From: Natronococcus sp. AD-5
GTDB lineage: Archaea > Halobacteriota > Halobacteria > Halobacteriales > Natrialbaceae
Length of the DNA: 64,000 bases
Reading direction: 5' to 3'
Assembly (NCBI RefSeq): GCF_030734285.1
Contig: NZ_CP132294.1
Coordinates: 186,001-250,000 of the forward strand
Every line of letters starts with the position of its first letter. Position 1 is the first letter of the stretch. The translations under genes were made by a program, and so were the position numbers. The notes below the pieces were generated by a model. It ran no database searches and was not told the origin of the DNA. It worked only from the letters and a program-made list of their open reading frames with translations. This document shows positions 54,725 to 63,058 of the stretch, one piece after another.

Positions 54725-56866
54725 TCACGGATCGATTCGCCGTCGTCCCGCCGTAGAGAGCGGATTCGACACCTCGCTCGTCATGTACTCGTGGCGCTTT
54801 CCGCGAAGGCGCATCGCGGTCAGCGCCTTGTGCGTCGTCGATTCGGCGAACAGCGCGCGCTCGTCGCGCCGGATTCGCTCCTCGGGAGCCGCCGCGTCCG
54901 TTCGGATCGTCTCGAAGGCTCGCTCGCACTGCTCGCCGATCCGCGCCCAGCAGTCCCGCTCGTCGACGGGGAGTTCGTCGGCGATCGTCGCGACGAGTTC
55001 CGCCAGATGATTCTGGAAGAGCGCGTAGTACAGCTTCCAGTAGAGGTCCTCGTCGCCGTCGGCGTCGAGGTCCGAGTCCGGATACGGCTCGAGCGAGAGC
55101 CCGCGCTCGGCGAGCCGTTCCCCGTGAACCCGGATCCCGCCGAGGTCGCGTACCAGGGTCGCGACCGGGCGCGCCTCCGCGGCGTCGAAGACGATCAGGC
55201 TGTTCTGGAGGTGGCTCTCGAGGGCGACGCCGTACTCGCTCAGCAGGTACAGCTGCTCGGGAACGACGACGTCGGCGTACCGATCGACGAACTCGAGCGC
55301 CGCGTCGGCGGTGTTCGCGGCGCCCGTCCGCTCCCCGTATCGATCGATCACCTCGCAGACGAGGGGCCGGCCGGCGGTCGGCGCGTCGGCGACGAGGCTC
55401 GAGGCCACGACCGGAACCGTCCCCGCGTCCGCGAGCGGGTGAGCGGACGGATTCGTCCGAAGCAGTCCCGAGAGGTGCCGCGCGTCGTCGAACCCGTCGC
55501 CACCTGGGTGCGGCCCGCCCGGCGGGTAGTAACACGTCGCCGCCGGTTCGGCCAGCAGCCCCAGCGTCTCGAGCGACTCCCGCTCCTCGATCGCTCGCAC
55601 GACGTCGGTCACCTGCGGCCCGTTCGCCACGGCGTGGGGCGACAGCGTCCGAACGACGTTCGTCGTCTGGACGGGAATCGCGAGTTTGAGGTGCGGGAGC
55701 GGCCCATTAGCTGTGCGCTCGGTATCGTAGGGAACCACCGTTCGGAGGTTGAGCTGCGGCGTCGCCGGATGCGCGGAGTCGGGAATCGGAACGACTCGTC
55801 CGTCGGCGCGCTGCCGGGCGTAGCGGTCCGGTATCGTCCGGTGGTACTGCAGCGGGTGAACGGGGACGACGGCGTACTCGTCTCGCGCGCGTTTCGCGGG
55901 AATCGCGCGCTCGAGAGCGCCCTCGAGTCCGTCGAACGTCGCGCACAGTCGATCGGTCAGCCGCTCGGCACCGTCCGCGCGGGTCTCGAGGGCGTACTCC
56001 CGGTCGACGGCGACGAATCGGATGTCGATTCGGTCGGTGAACTCCGGCGCGTAAGCGAGCCCCTCGGCGGCGTTCATCCCCCGCCGTATCTTGCCGGCGG
56101 GGTGAAACGGGTGGCCGTCGGTGACGATCCGCTCGAAGGCGGTGGCGGGATCCGCGGCCGAGATGCCGGTCGAAATCGCCTCGAGGCTCGAGTCGAGCGT
56201 CGCGTCGGTTTGCTCCCGGACGACCCGCGAGTGGACGCGGCCGGCCAGCCGCGCCAGCGCGAGGTTGGCGACGCTCTCGGCCACCTCGTCCCGGATCCGC
56301 TCGGCCTGATCGGCGTCGCTGAACGCGCCCTCGCGCTCGAGGAGCGGGACGAGTTCGACCGGGTGTGCGAGCCGTTCGCGCTCGTCGGGATTTTCCCCCG
56401 TTGCCTCGCTCGGCTCGGTCGTCGGGCCCAACCGTCGGACCGGCCCGACGAACCGGAATCGGTCGTAGCCGTGTCTCGCCGCGATCGGGACCGCCAGAAG
56501 CGTCTCGGACGCGGGAAACGGGAGGAGCGCGAGCCGACGACGGCGGTCCGGGAGCGGCTCGGCGAGCGAGCGCAGGCGAGCGGCGTCGAGGTCGTCGAAC
56601 GGCGCCAGTCCCTTCGGAAGGGCGGAAGGGGACGGTTCGACGAGGTGCGGGTCGGGAAGCCCCGCCGGTTTCCCCCGGAGGATCCCGCGAACGAACCGGC
56701 GGAGGATCTCCCGGCGGGCGTCCTCGAGCGCCGCGAGATACGGCGCTTCCGCCGGCGTCCCGAGGGCGTGTGTTCGCGCGTACCGGGCCGCGGCGCCGAG
56801 TGCCCCTCGCTCGGCGCACGTCCGTAAGCGTTCCGAATCCCGGTCTCGTCGGGTCGTTCCGGTCAT
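54725..56866 (-). CDS. IucA/IucC-family NIS siderophore synthetase
   Basis: 713-residue NRPS-independent siderophore synthetase, longer than the 580-620 residues usual for the family. Typical motifs are DGHPFHPAGKIRRGMNAAEG (about 250-269), EYAVVPVHPLQYHRTIPD, LNLRTVVPYDT and LESHLQNSLIVFDAAEARPV. It couples citrate- or succinate-derived carboxylates to amines or alcohols to build a siderophore. The extra length is in the first 130 residues, which carry the Arg-rich RRRLALLPFPASETLLAV. No aminotransferase, decarboxylase or hydroxylase of the usual siderophore gene set is nearby, so the product is unclear. It lies between the FAD protein and coaBC on one strand. Confidence 0.9.
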   Translation of the reverse strand: MTGTTRRDRDSERLRTCAERGALGAAARYARTHALGTPAEAPYLAALEDARREILRRFVRGILRGKPAGLPDPHLVEPSPSALPKGLAPFDDLDAARLRSLAEPLPDRRRRLALLPFPASETLLAVPIAARHGYDRFRFVGPVRRLGPTTEPSEATGENPDERERLAHPVELVPLLEREGAFSDADQAERIRDEVAESVANLALARLAGRVHSRVVREQTDATLDSSLEAISTGISAADPATAFERIVTDGHPFHPAGKIRRGMNAAEGLAYAPEFTDRIDIRFVAVDREYALETRADGAERLTDRLCATFDGLEGALERAIPAKRARDEYAVVPVHPLQYHRTIPDRYARQRADGRVVPIPDSAHPATPQLNLRTVVPYDTERTANGPLPHLKLAIPVQTTNVVRTLSPHAVANGPQVTDVVRAIEERESLETLGLLAEPAATCYYPPGGPHPGGDGFDDARHLSGLLRTNPSAHPLADAGTVPVVASSLVADAPTAGRPLVCEVIDRYGERTGAANTADAALEFVDRYADVVVPEQLYLLSEYGVALESHLQNSLIVFDAAEARPVATLVRDLGGIRVHGERLAERGLSLEPYPDSDLDADGDEDLYWKLYYALFQNHLAELVATIADELPVDERDCWARIGEQCERAFETIRTDAAAPEERIRRDERALFAESTTHKALTAMRLRGKRHEYMTSEVSNPLSTAGRRRIDP

Positions 56867-56953
56867 GGTCGCATCGGTGATAGCGAAACTCCGTCGCGGC
56901 CCGTGATAACTCTCCCGCCGGCGCGTCCGACGGCCGGCGGCGTGGGACCGCGG

Positions 56954-57691
56954 TCAGTCTCGATCGACGCTCGGGTGCATCGTCGGCCGTTCGTCCAGCG
57001 GTTCCGCGAGGGCCTCGAGCATCGTCTCTCTCGCCCGTTGGTCTCGAGCGCGCCGCTCCTCGTCGGCGATCTCCTCGCAGCCCGGGGGCACCTCGCGGCC
57101 GCGGCCGGTGAAGTACCCCTCCGGGACGACCCAGTCGTAGTAGAAGTTGACGTCGGAGTCGTAGACGACCGCGAAGCCGACCTTCGCCCCGTGGCCGGCC
57201 GCGATGATCGCCTGGTGGGGTTCGTCCGCGATCCGGCCCGCGGCGTAGACCCCGTCGACCGCCGTCCGACCGCCCTCGTCGACGCTGACGAAGTATTTGT
57301 TTCCGCGCTGCTTCCGGCCGACGTCCAGCGGAACGAGGTAGTCGCTGTCGGCCCAGGAGGCCGCGATCACCCGGCGCGCCTCGAGCGGTTCGCCGGCCTC
57401 CGTCTCGAGGACGAATCCGGCCTCGAGATCGCTCTCGTCGATCGGTTCGACGCCAATTACTCGGCCGAGTTCGAACGTGGCGCCCGCGTTCCTGGCCTGC
57501 TCTCGGGTGAGCTGGAGGTAGCGTCGGGCGTCGATGCCGTCCGGGAAGCCGGGGTAGTTCTCGAGGCTGGCGTTGCGTTCGAGGATGGACTCGCCGCCGT
57601 CGACGACGAGGGTCTCCAGTCCGGCGCGCGAAGTGAAAATCGAGGCGGCGAGGCCGGCCACGCCCCCGCCGACGATACAGACGTCTCGCAT
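56954..57691 (-). CDS. Thioredoxin-reductase-like FAD/NAD(P) oxidoreductase without CxxC
   Basis: 245-residue flavoprotein. The FAD motif is VCIVGGGVAGLAASIFTSRA, and the second FAD-binding motif is VDGVYAAGRIADEPHQAIIA. It resembles thioredoxin reductases in overall plan, but no redox CxxC is present and the central NAD(P) domain is missing (the length is about 80 residues short of a full enzyme), so the partner and activity are unclear. It is 87 nt upstream of the siderophore synthetase gene on the same strand. The C-terminal 50 residues are charged and low-complexity. Confidence 0.78.
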   Translation of the reverse strand: MRDVCIVGGGVAGLAASIFTSRAGLETLVVDGGESILERNASLENYPGFPDGIDARRYLQLTREQARNAGATFELGRVIGVEPIDESDLEAGFVLETEAGEPLEARRVIAASWADSDYLVPLDVGRKQRGNKYFVSVDEGGRTAVDGVYAAGRIADEPHQAIIAAGHGAKVGFAVVYDSDVNFYYDWVVPEGYFTGRGREVPPGCEEIADEERRARDQRARETMLEALAEPLDERPTMHPSVDRD

Positions 57692-57830
57692 AGGCGGCCG
57701 TTACCGGCGCGTCGTATAGAAGGTTGTTAACCGGCACGACCGCGGACGTCGGGGCTCGGCCGTCGCTCGCTCGCGAACTGAAAGTCCCCGAATGGCAATC
57801 CTTACTATCGGAGCCCGTGTACTTCCGAAC

Positions 57831-58346
57831 GTGGACAGGATCCTGCTCAGTACGGTCGCTCACCGCCCTCCCGAGGACGTGTTCCCGTACGTTCGGTCGT
57901 TCGTCGACTATCCGCGATACACGGACCACCTGAAGGAGGTTCGCGTCCACGGCGACGGCGACGTCGGCTCCGTCTACGATCTGCGCCTCGCCTGGTGGAA
58001 GCTCAGCTACACGGCCCGTTCGAAGGTGACCGCGATCGACGCCCCCGAGTCGCTCGAGTGGCGACTGGTCAACGACATCGACGCCAGAGGCGAGTGGCGC
58101 GTCGAACCCGAGCCGGGCCCGGCCGACGTCGAAACGGCGAGTCGGATCTACTTCGACGCGGTGTACGACCCGTACTCGGCGGACGAGAGCGCGCTTTCGC
58201 TGCCGCGGTTCGTCTCGCTCGACTGGGTCGTTCGGAAGGTCAAACCGCGACTCCTCGACGAGGCCGAGACCGTCGTCGAGCGGCTGGTCGCCGACATCGA
58301 GGGGCAGCGCCGCGACGTGGAGCTGACGGTTCACGAGATGCCGTAG
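57831..58346 (+). CDS. SRPBCC/polyketide-cyclase (COQ10-like) protein
   Basis: 171 residues from the GTG at 57831 (MDRILLSTVAHRPPEDVFPY). A START/SRPBCC fold: YPRYTDHLKEVRVHGDG, RLAWWKLSYTARSKV and DIDARGEWRVEPE match haloarchaeal family members I recall, which start at the same place; the longer ATG at 57792 gives an atypical N-terminus. Such proteins bind hydrophobic ligands. Divergent from the FAD oxidoreductase with 140 nt between. Confidence 0.82.
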   Translation: MDRILLSTVAHRPPEDVFPYVRSFVDYPRYTDHLKEVRVHGDGDVGSVYDLRLAWWKLSYTARSKVTAIDAPESLEWRLVNDIDARGEWRVEPEPGPADVETASRIYFDAVYDPYSADESALSLPRFVSLDWVVRKVKPRLLDEAETVVERLVADIEGQRRDVELTVHEMP

Positions 58347-58443
58347 TCGGTTCGACCGTCCGATTCGGGGCGAACGCACTTTTCTTTCGACGCTGTACGA
58401 CGGCTATGACGCAGTTTGATGCGCGGGCCCGGGGGATGCGCCC

Positions 58444-59781
58444 GTGCGCGTGATCGTCGTCGGTGCGGGAGCGGTCGGGTCGAACATCGCCGAGAGCCTC
58501 GACGACGATCACGAGGTCGTCGTCATCGACACGGACGAGGATCGCGTCGATGAGATCACCTACTCCCACGACGTGCTGGCGGTCGAGGGCGACGGGACCT
58601 CGATCGAGACGCTCGAGGAGGTGGGGATCGCGGACGCGGACATGGTCATCGCGAGCACCGACGTCGACGAGACGAACATCGTCGTCTGCGGGGCCGCGAA
58701 GGCCGTCGACGACCCGTTCACGATCGCCCGCGTCAAGAAGACCAAGCTGTTGCGGACCTGGGACCGATCGGAGCGGGCGTTCGGGGTCGACTTCATGGTC
58801 TGTTCGAACCTCCACACCGCGGAGACGATCGTCCGGATCGCCGGGCTACCGAGCGCGCACGACGTCGAAACCTTCGCGAACGGGGTCGTCCACATGGCCG
58901 AGTTTACCGTCGGGGCCGAGAGTCCGGTCACCGGTCAAACCGTCTCGGAGGCGGACCAGTTCGAGTCGCTCACGTTCGCGGCGCTGTTTCGCGGCGAGGA
59001 GGTCGTCGTTCCGGAGGGCGGGACGCGCCTCCGGGAGGGGGATCGGGTCGTCGTCATCGGGACCCGGCGGAGCGTCCGCGGGTTCGCCAACGCGCTGACG
59101 CCCGAACCGGCGCTCGAGGAGGCCGACGAGATCGTCATCGTCGGCGGGAGCGAGATCGGTGCGCAGACGGCCCGGCTGTTCGAGGCCGAGGGGCTCGAAC
59201 CGCGGTTGATCGAACACGACCCCGGCCGGGCGCGGGAACTGGCCGAAGAACTCCCGGAGACGCTCGTCCTCCGGAGCGACGCGACCGACGTCGACTTCCT
59301 CGTTCACGAACACGTCGACGAGACGGACGTCGTCGTCGCCGCCCTGAACAGCGACGAGCGCAACCTGCTCGTGTCGCTGCTCGCGAAACGGATCGGGGCC
59401 GAGCGGACGATCGGCGTCGTCGAGTCCGCCGAATACGTCGATCTCTTCGAGACGGTCGGCATCGACGTCGCGGTCAACCCGCGGCTCGTGACGGCCGAGG
59501 AGATCACCCGCTTCACCCGCGAGTACCGAACGGAGAACGTCGCGATGCTCGAGCACGATCGCGCGGAGGTCCTCGAGGTCGAGGTCGACGAGGAGAGCCT
59601 GCTCGCGGGGAACCGCATCCGCGACGTGATAGCCGACCTGCCGAACGGCGTCGTCGTCGGTGCGATCACTCGCGACGGGGAGTTCGTCACGCCGCGCGGC
59701 GAGACGGTCGTCGAACGCGGCGATCACGTGATCGTGTTCCTCGAGACCGCGGCGCTCGACGCGGTCACCGCGGCGCTGTAA
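58444..59781 (+). CDS. trkA: Trk potassium transport regulatory protein TrkA
   Basis: 445-residue protein with two RCK_N/RCK_C pairs. First Rossmann motif VIVVGAGAVGSNIAESLDDD; second IVIVGGSEIGAQTARLFE (about 235). RCK_C regions end at VVVIGTRRSVRGFAN and VIVFLETAALDAV. TrkA binds nucleotide and gates the TrkH/KtrB-type channel, which is not encoded in this window. GTG start at 58444; a second GTG follows two codons later. It is a stand-alone gene here. Confidence 0.93.
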   Translation: MRVIVVGAGAVGSNIAESLDDDHEVVVIDTDEDRVDEITYSHDVLAVEGDGTSIETLEEVGIADADMVIASTDVDETNIVVCGAAKAVDDPFTIARVKKTKLLRTWDRSERAFGVDFMVCSNLHTAETIVRIAGLPSAHDVETFANGVVHMAEFTVGAESPVTGQTVSEADQFESLTFAALFRGEEVVVPEGGTRLREGDRVVVIGTRRSVRGFANALTPEPALEEADEIVIVGGSEIGAQTARLFEAEGLEPRLIEHDPGRARELAEELPETLVLRSDATDVDFLVHEHVDETDVVVAALNSDERNLLVSLLAKRIGAERTIGVVESAEYVDLFETVGIDVAVNPRLVTAEEITRFTREYRTENVAMLEHDRAEVLEVEVDEESLLAGNRIRDVIADLPNGVVVGAITRDGEFVTPRGETVVERGDHVIVFLETAALDAVTAAL

Positions 59782-59822
59782 CTCGACGTGCACCCCCCGG
59801 CGCGGGTCACCGATCGGGAAAG

Positions 59823-59830
59823 TATATAAA
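59823..59830 (+). promoter_or_regulatory. TATA-like box upstream of the small leader ORF and response regulator
   Basis: TATATAAA, about 58 nt upstream of the ATG at 59885. With a start site about 25 nt further down the transcript would carry about 30 nt of leader before the small ORF and 140 nt before the response regulator. Confidence 0.55.
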
Positions 59831-59884
59831 AACGTTACATAGGTAGTCACTACACTCACCAGCCTCAGTACCGTCAGGACCGAT

Positions 59885-59998
59885 ATGGGACGCCCGAGCC
59901 AGCCACAGCCGACGAGTCACGAGGAGGGTTACGATTCCGCCGTCGAGGGTCCGCGTACGGCGCCCGTCGACCGGCAGGCTACGCACGCGGGGCGATGA
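59885..59998 (+). CDS. 37-residue ORF translationally coupled to response regulator
   Basis: A short frame, MGRPSQPQPTSHEEGYDSAV with a basic Arg/His-rich end, stops in ATGA with the response-regulator start at 59995. It has no recognisable domain. The overlap and the promoter upstream of it suggest that it is either a small protein or a leader controlling translation of the regulator. It could be a chance frame; the overlap is the main support. Confidence 0.5.
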   Translation: MGRPSQPQPTSHEEGYDSAVEGPRTAPVDRQATHAGR

Positions 59999-60474
59999 AC
60001 GATCGGGACGCGTCGGCGCCCGAGCGCGATTCGTCGGACGAGTCGCGGACCGACGACACCGACATTCTCCTCGTCGAAGACAATCCCGGTGACGTTAGAT
60101 TACTCCGCGAAGCGCTCGCCGTCACCGACATCCCACACCGGCTCCACGTCGTCACCGACGGCACCGAGGCGCTCGATTACGTCTATCGGCGAAACGGGTT
60201 CGACGACGCCGCGCAACCGGACCTGATCCTGCTCGATCTGAACCTGCCCCAGACCGACGGTCACGACGTCCTGAACGAACTGAAAGCGGATCCCCAACAC
60301 AGTCGCATCCCGATCATCGTCCTCTCGAGTTCGAGCGAGGACGAGGACATCCGGCGAGCCTACGCGGCCGGGGCGAACGCGTACCTGACGAAACCCGTCG
60401 ACCCGAACGAACTCGTCGATCGAGTCGAACTGATCGAGACGTTCTGGTTCTCGCTGGCTCACCTGCCGGACTAG
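59995..60474 (+). CDS. Single-domain response regulator
   Basis: 159-residue receiver-domain protein. Phosphate-acceptor aspartate is in LILLDLNLPQTDGHDVLN (about 80), the acidic pocket is LLVEDNPGDVRLL, the conserved Thr/Ser is in IIVLSSSSEDED and the Lys in AYLTKPVD. The arrangement resembles Rcp1-type regulators that pair with phytochrome-like histidine kinases. No output domain is attached and no kinase gene is adjacent. Starts in the stop of the preceding 37-residue frame (ATGA). Confidence 0.9.
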   Translation: MNDRDASAPERDSSDESRTDDTDILLVEDNPGDVRLLREALAVTDIPHRLHVVTDGTEALDYVYRRNGFDDAAQPDLILLDLNLPQTDGHDVLNELKADPQHSRIPIIVLSSSSEDEDIRRAYAAGANAYLTKPVDPNELVDRVELIETFWFSLAHLPD

Positions 60475-60502
60475 CCGATTCCCGTCCTCCTCCCCCGCGA
60501 GA

Positions 60503-61567
60503 CTACAGCGTGTACTCGTGATCGCCGTCCTCGGTCGCGAGGAACGCCTCGAGGAGGTCGATCGCGGCCGCGATATCGTCGACGTGAGCGGTCTCGGTTA
60601 CGGTGTGGAGGTATCTCGTCGGAATCGAAATCGCACCGACGGGCTTCGCTCCGGCCGTGTTCTGGAAGCCGGCGGTGTCGGTGCCGCCGGCCGGCATGAT
60701 CTCGAGCTGGTAGTCGATCCCCTCCGCATCGGCGACGGCCTTCAGCCGTCGGTGGACCTTCGGGTTCGTGATGACGCTCGAGTCCTTGAGTTTGATCGCC
60801 GCGCCCCCGCCGAGGTCGGTGACGTGTTCGCCGTCCTCGAAGCCGGGAACGTCGTTGGCGATGGTGACGTCGAGCGCGATCGCGAGGTCGGGGTCGACGT
60901 CGACGCCGAGCGCGTTGGCCCCGCGCAGCCCGACCTCCTCCTGGACCGTCGCGCAGAAGTGGATCGTGACGTCGGGGGCCTCGAGCCGACGGGCCGCCTC
61001 GAGCATCGCGAACAGGCAGACGCGGTCGTCGAGCGCCTTCCCGGTGATCGTCTCGCCGACGCGCTCGGTCGTCTGGTCCATCGTGACGAGGTCCCCGCGG
61101 GAAATTCGCTCGGACGCTTCCTCGTACGGGAGGCCGACGTCGACGGCGACGTCTTCGACCTCGGGCGTCTTCTCGCGCTCCTCCTCGTCCAGGGTGTGCG
61201 GCGGCGGCGAGCCGATCACGCCGGGGAGATCTCCGTCCTCGGTGTGGATCGTCACGCGCTGAGCCTTGAGCACGCGCGCGTCCCAGCCGCCGAGGGCGTC
61301 GAGTTCGACGAAGCCGAAGCCGTCGTCGCCGCGGACGTTCCGAACCATGAAGCCGATCTCGTCCATGTGGGCGGCGACGGCGACCGAGTAGTCGGAATCG
61401 CCCTCGAGCGTGCCGACGACGTTCCCCATCGCGTCGGTGCGAACGCGGTCGACGCTGTCCTCGAACTCGCGGACGACGAGTTCGCGGATGCGATCCTCGT
61501 AGCCGGGGACGCCGCTCGTCTCGGTGAGTTGCGTTAGTAGGTCCAAATCGAACGGTGAAGTTGTCAC
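60503..61567 (-). CDS. M42-family metallopeptidase (glutamyl aminopeptidase-like)
   Basis: 354-residue dinuclear aminopeptidase from the GTG at 61567. Motifs are VAVAAHMDEIGFMV (about 65), KALDDRVCLFAMLEAA (about 185), TVQEEVGLRGANAL, PDLAIALDVTIAND and TRYLHTVTETAH, giving the metal-binding His, Asp, Glu residues and the catalytic Glu. The usual product length is about 350, and the upstream ATG at 61666 would add 33 odd residues. A TATA-like AATTTATC on the minus strand about 29 nt upstream supports the GTG. Cytosolic peptide degradation. Confidence 0.9.
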   Translation of the reverse strand: MTTSPFDLDLLTQLTETSGVPGYEDRIRELVVREFEDSVDRVRTDAMGNVVGTLEGDSDYSVAVAAHMDEIGFMVRNVRGDDGFGFVELDALGGWDARVLKAQRVTIHTEDGDLPGVIGSPPPHTLDEEEREKTPEVEDVAVDVGLPYEEASERISRGDLVTMDQTTERVGETITGKALDDRVCLFAMLEAARRLEAPDVTIHFCATVQEEVGLRGANALGVDVDPDLAIALDVTIANDVPGFEDGEHVTDLGGGAAIKLKDSSVITNPKVHRRLKAVADAEGIDYQLEIMPAGGTDTAGFQNTAGAKPVGAISIPTRYLHTVTETAHVDDIAAAIDLLEAFLATEDGDHEYTL

Positions 61568-61592
61568 AACTACATCTTTTAGCGGAACTGGT

Positions 61593-61600
61593 GATAAATT
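61593..61600 (-). promoter_or_regulatory. TATA-like box of the M42 peptidase gene
   Basis: Minus strand AATTTATC centred about 29 nt upstream of the GTG at 61567; decides the start of the peptidase and fits a leaderless transcript. Confidence 0.5.
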
Positions 61601-61850
61601 CGCGGTTCCATCCGTATTCGAACGGGACGATCGAGCGATCGGATCTCGCGACGGGAAACGATTCACAGCGGTCGTATCGCTCTTTCGAGACGACGAGACG
61701 GATCGTCGCTGCGATGACCGTTACGTACCGCTTCCGACATACGGCGAAAGCGCGAACGGCAGAGTGAGTCGATTTCGCTTAATACGACGGGGAACACATA
61801 AATTCCGAGAAGGGGTCATCGAATAGCCGTAACGTGCATTACAGGATACG

Positions 61851-62939
61851 TTACTCGTCTTCTCGCTCCCAGTACGGCGGGACGAAAATGTCCGCTTCGA
61901 CCATCTCGTCGATCTGCGGCTGGATGACTTCCTCGTCGTACTCGTCGTGTTTCATCGGCGTCCGGTCGAGCCAGAGATTTTTCGGGTACAGCTCCCGGTC
62001 GTAGATCACCTGACAGAGCTCGGTCCGAAGGTCTTTGACCCAGTTCATGAGCGGCGACTGCGTTCGGAACTCCCTGAGCCCCTCGATATCGATGACGCCG
62101 GCGCAGTACGACGACCCGGCGCCGTAGTCGTGTTCCGAGATCGTTCTGCCCTTGTGGTCTACTACCATCGATCCGCCGCCGAACGTATCCACCGGCGTCT
62201 CCGCGTCCTGAGTGAGGTAGTACGTCCCGAGGTTCGGCGCCACGACGTAAACGTTGTTGTCGAGTGCCCGCGCCCGATTCTGGATCTCCCACGCGTCGTT
62301 CGCGACGAGCGGTTCGGGACAGGCGATCCGACAGACCACTTCGGCGCCGTTCAACTGCAGCCCGCGAACGTATTCGGGATACGCCCCTTCGATCGCGAGC
62401 GAGATGCCGATCCGACCGATATCGGTGTCGACCACGGGAAAGAAGGCGTCGAGGTCGTCGCCTTCTCGTTCGGTCCAGTCGTCCCAGACGTCGTGTGGCG
62501 TCACCGAGTGTTCGACCGGAAGCAACGGCGTGTTCTTCCGATGCTTGAGGATCACCTCGCCGTCCGGGCCGATGACGAATGCCGTATTGTAGAATCGATC
62601 GTCGTACTCGGGTGCCTTCTCCTTCGCCGAGGCCACGATGTAGATGTCGAACTCCTTCGCGTACTCGCCGAGCGTGTCGGTTTCCTCGCCGGGAATACCG
62701 ATCGCGATCTCCTCGCGATAGGATTCGTGGTCCATGTCGAAGACCTCGTCGGTAAACCCTTGCAGCGCCCCCTCGGGAATCACTGCTAGTTTCACGGGGA
62801 GATCGAGCCCGCTGAGCCACGTCGCCGCCGAGAGATTCTCGTGGATGTGCTCGAGGTTCTTCCGGATCTCGCTTCGCTCTTCCACGCCCCAGACCGTCGG
62901 TGACAGACCGACCGCCGCGTACTTCTCTATTCGTGACAT
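61851..62939 (-). CDS. Nitrilase-superfamily protein lacking the catalytic cysteine
   Basis: 362-residue carbon-nitrogen-hydrolase fold. The catalytic Glu (VIPEGALQGF, about 54) and Lys (LKHRKNTPLL, about 134) are present, but in the segment RIGISLAIEGAYPEYVRGLQ (about 173-192) the position of the catalytic cysteine is alanine (LAIEG instead of an ICYE-type). The active site therefore cannot form the thioester enzyme. The rest of the fold looks intact (DAWEIQNRARALDNNVYVVA), so it may have another activity or be regulatory. Divergent from the thiolase; the family is otherwise amidase or nitrilase in function. Confidence 0.87.
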   Translation of the reverse strand: MSRIEKYAAVGLSPTVWGVEERSEIRKNLEHIHENLSAATWLSGLDLPVKLAVIPEGALQGFTDEVFDMDHESYREEIAIGIPGEETDTLGEYAKEFDIYIVASAKEKAPEYDDRFYNTAFVIGPDGEVILKHRKNTPLLPVEHSVTPHDVWDDWTEREGDDLDAFFPVVDTDIGRIGISLAIEGAYPEYVRGLQLNGAEVVCRIACPEPLVANDAWEIQNRARALDNNVYVVAPNLGTYYLTQDAETPVDTFGGGSMVVDHKGRTISEHDYGAGSSYCAGVIDIEGLREFRTQSPLMNWVKDLRTELCQVIYDRELYPKNLWLDRTPMKHDEYDEEVIQPQIDEMVEADIFVPPYWEREDE

Positions 62940-63027
62940 TGATGATTGACATTCACATGCACGAGAGGGATAAGCTTTTGTAGATAATCATCTCCCGGAA
63001 TACTATCGAGTACGTAGTAACCGCGGG

Positions 63028-63035
63028 GTATTAAC
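63028..63035 (+). promoter_or_regulatory. TATA-like box of the thiolase gene
   Basis: GTATTAAC centred about 28 nt upstream of the ATG at 63059, fitting a leaderless transcript. On the other strand the nitrilase-like gene has GCTTATCC about 30 nt before its start. Confidence 0.45.
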
Positions 63036-63058
63036 CGATCCGTCTGCAAGGAGTGTGT

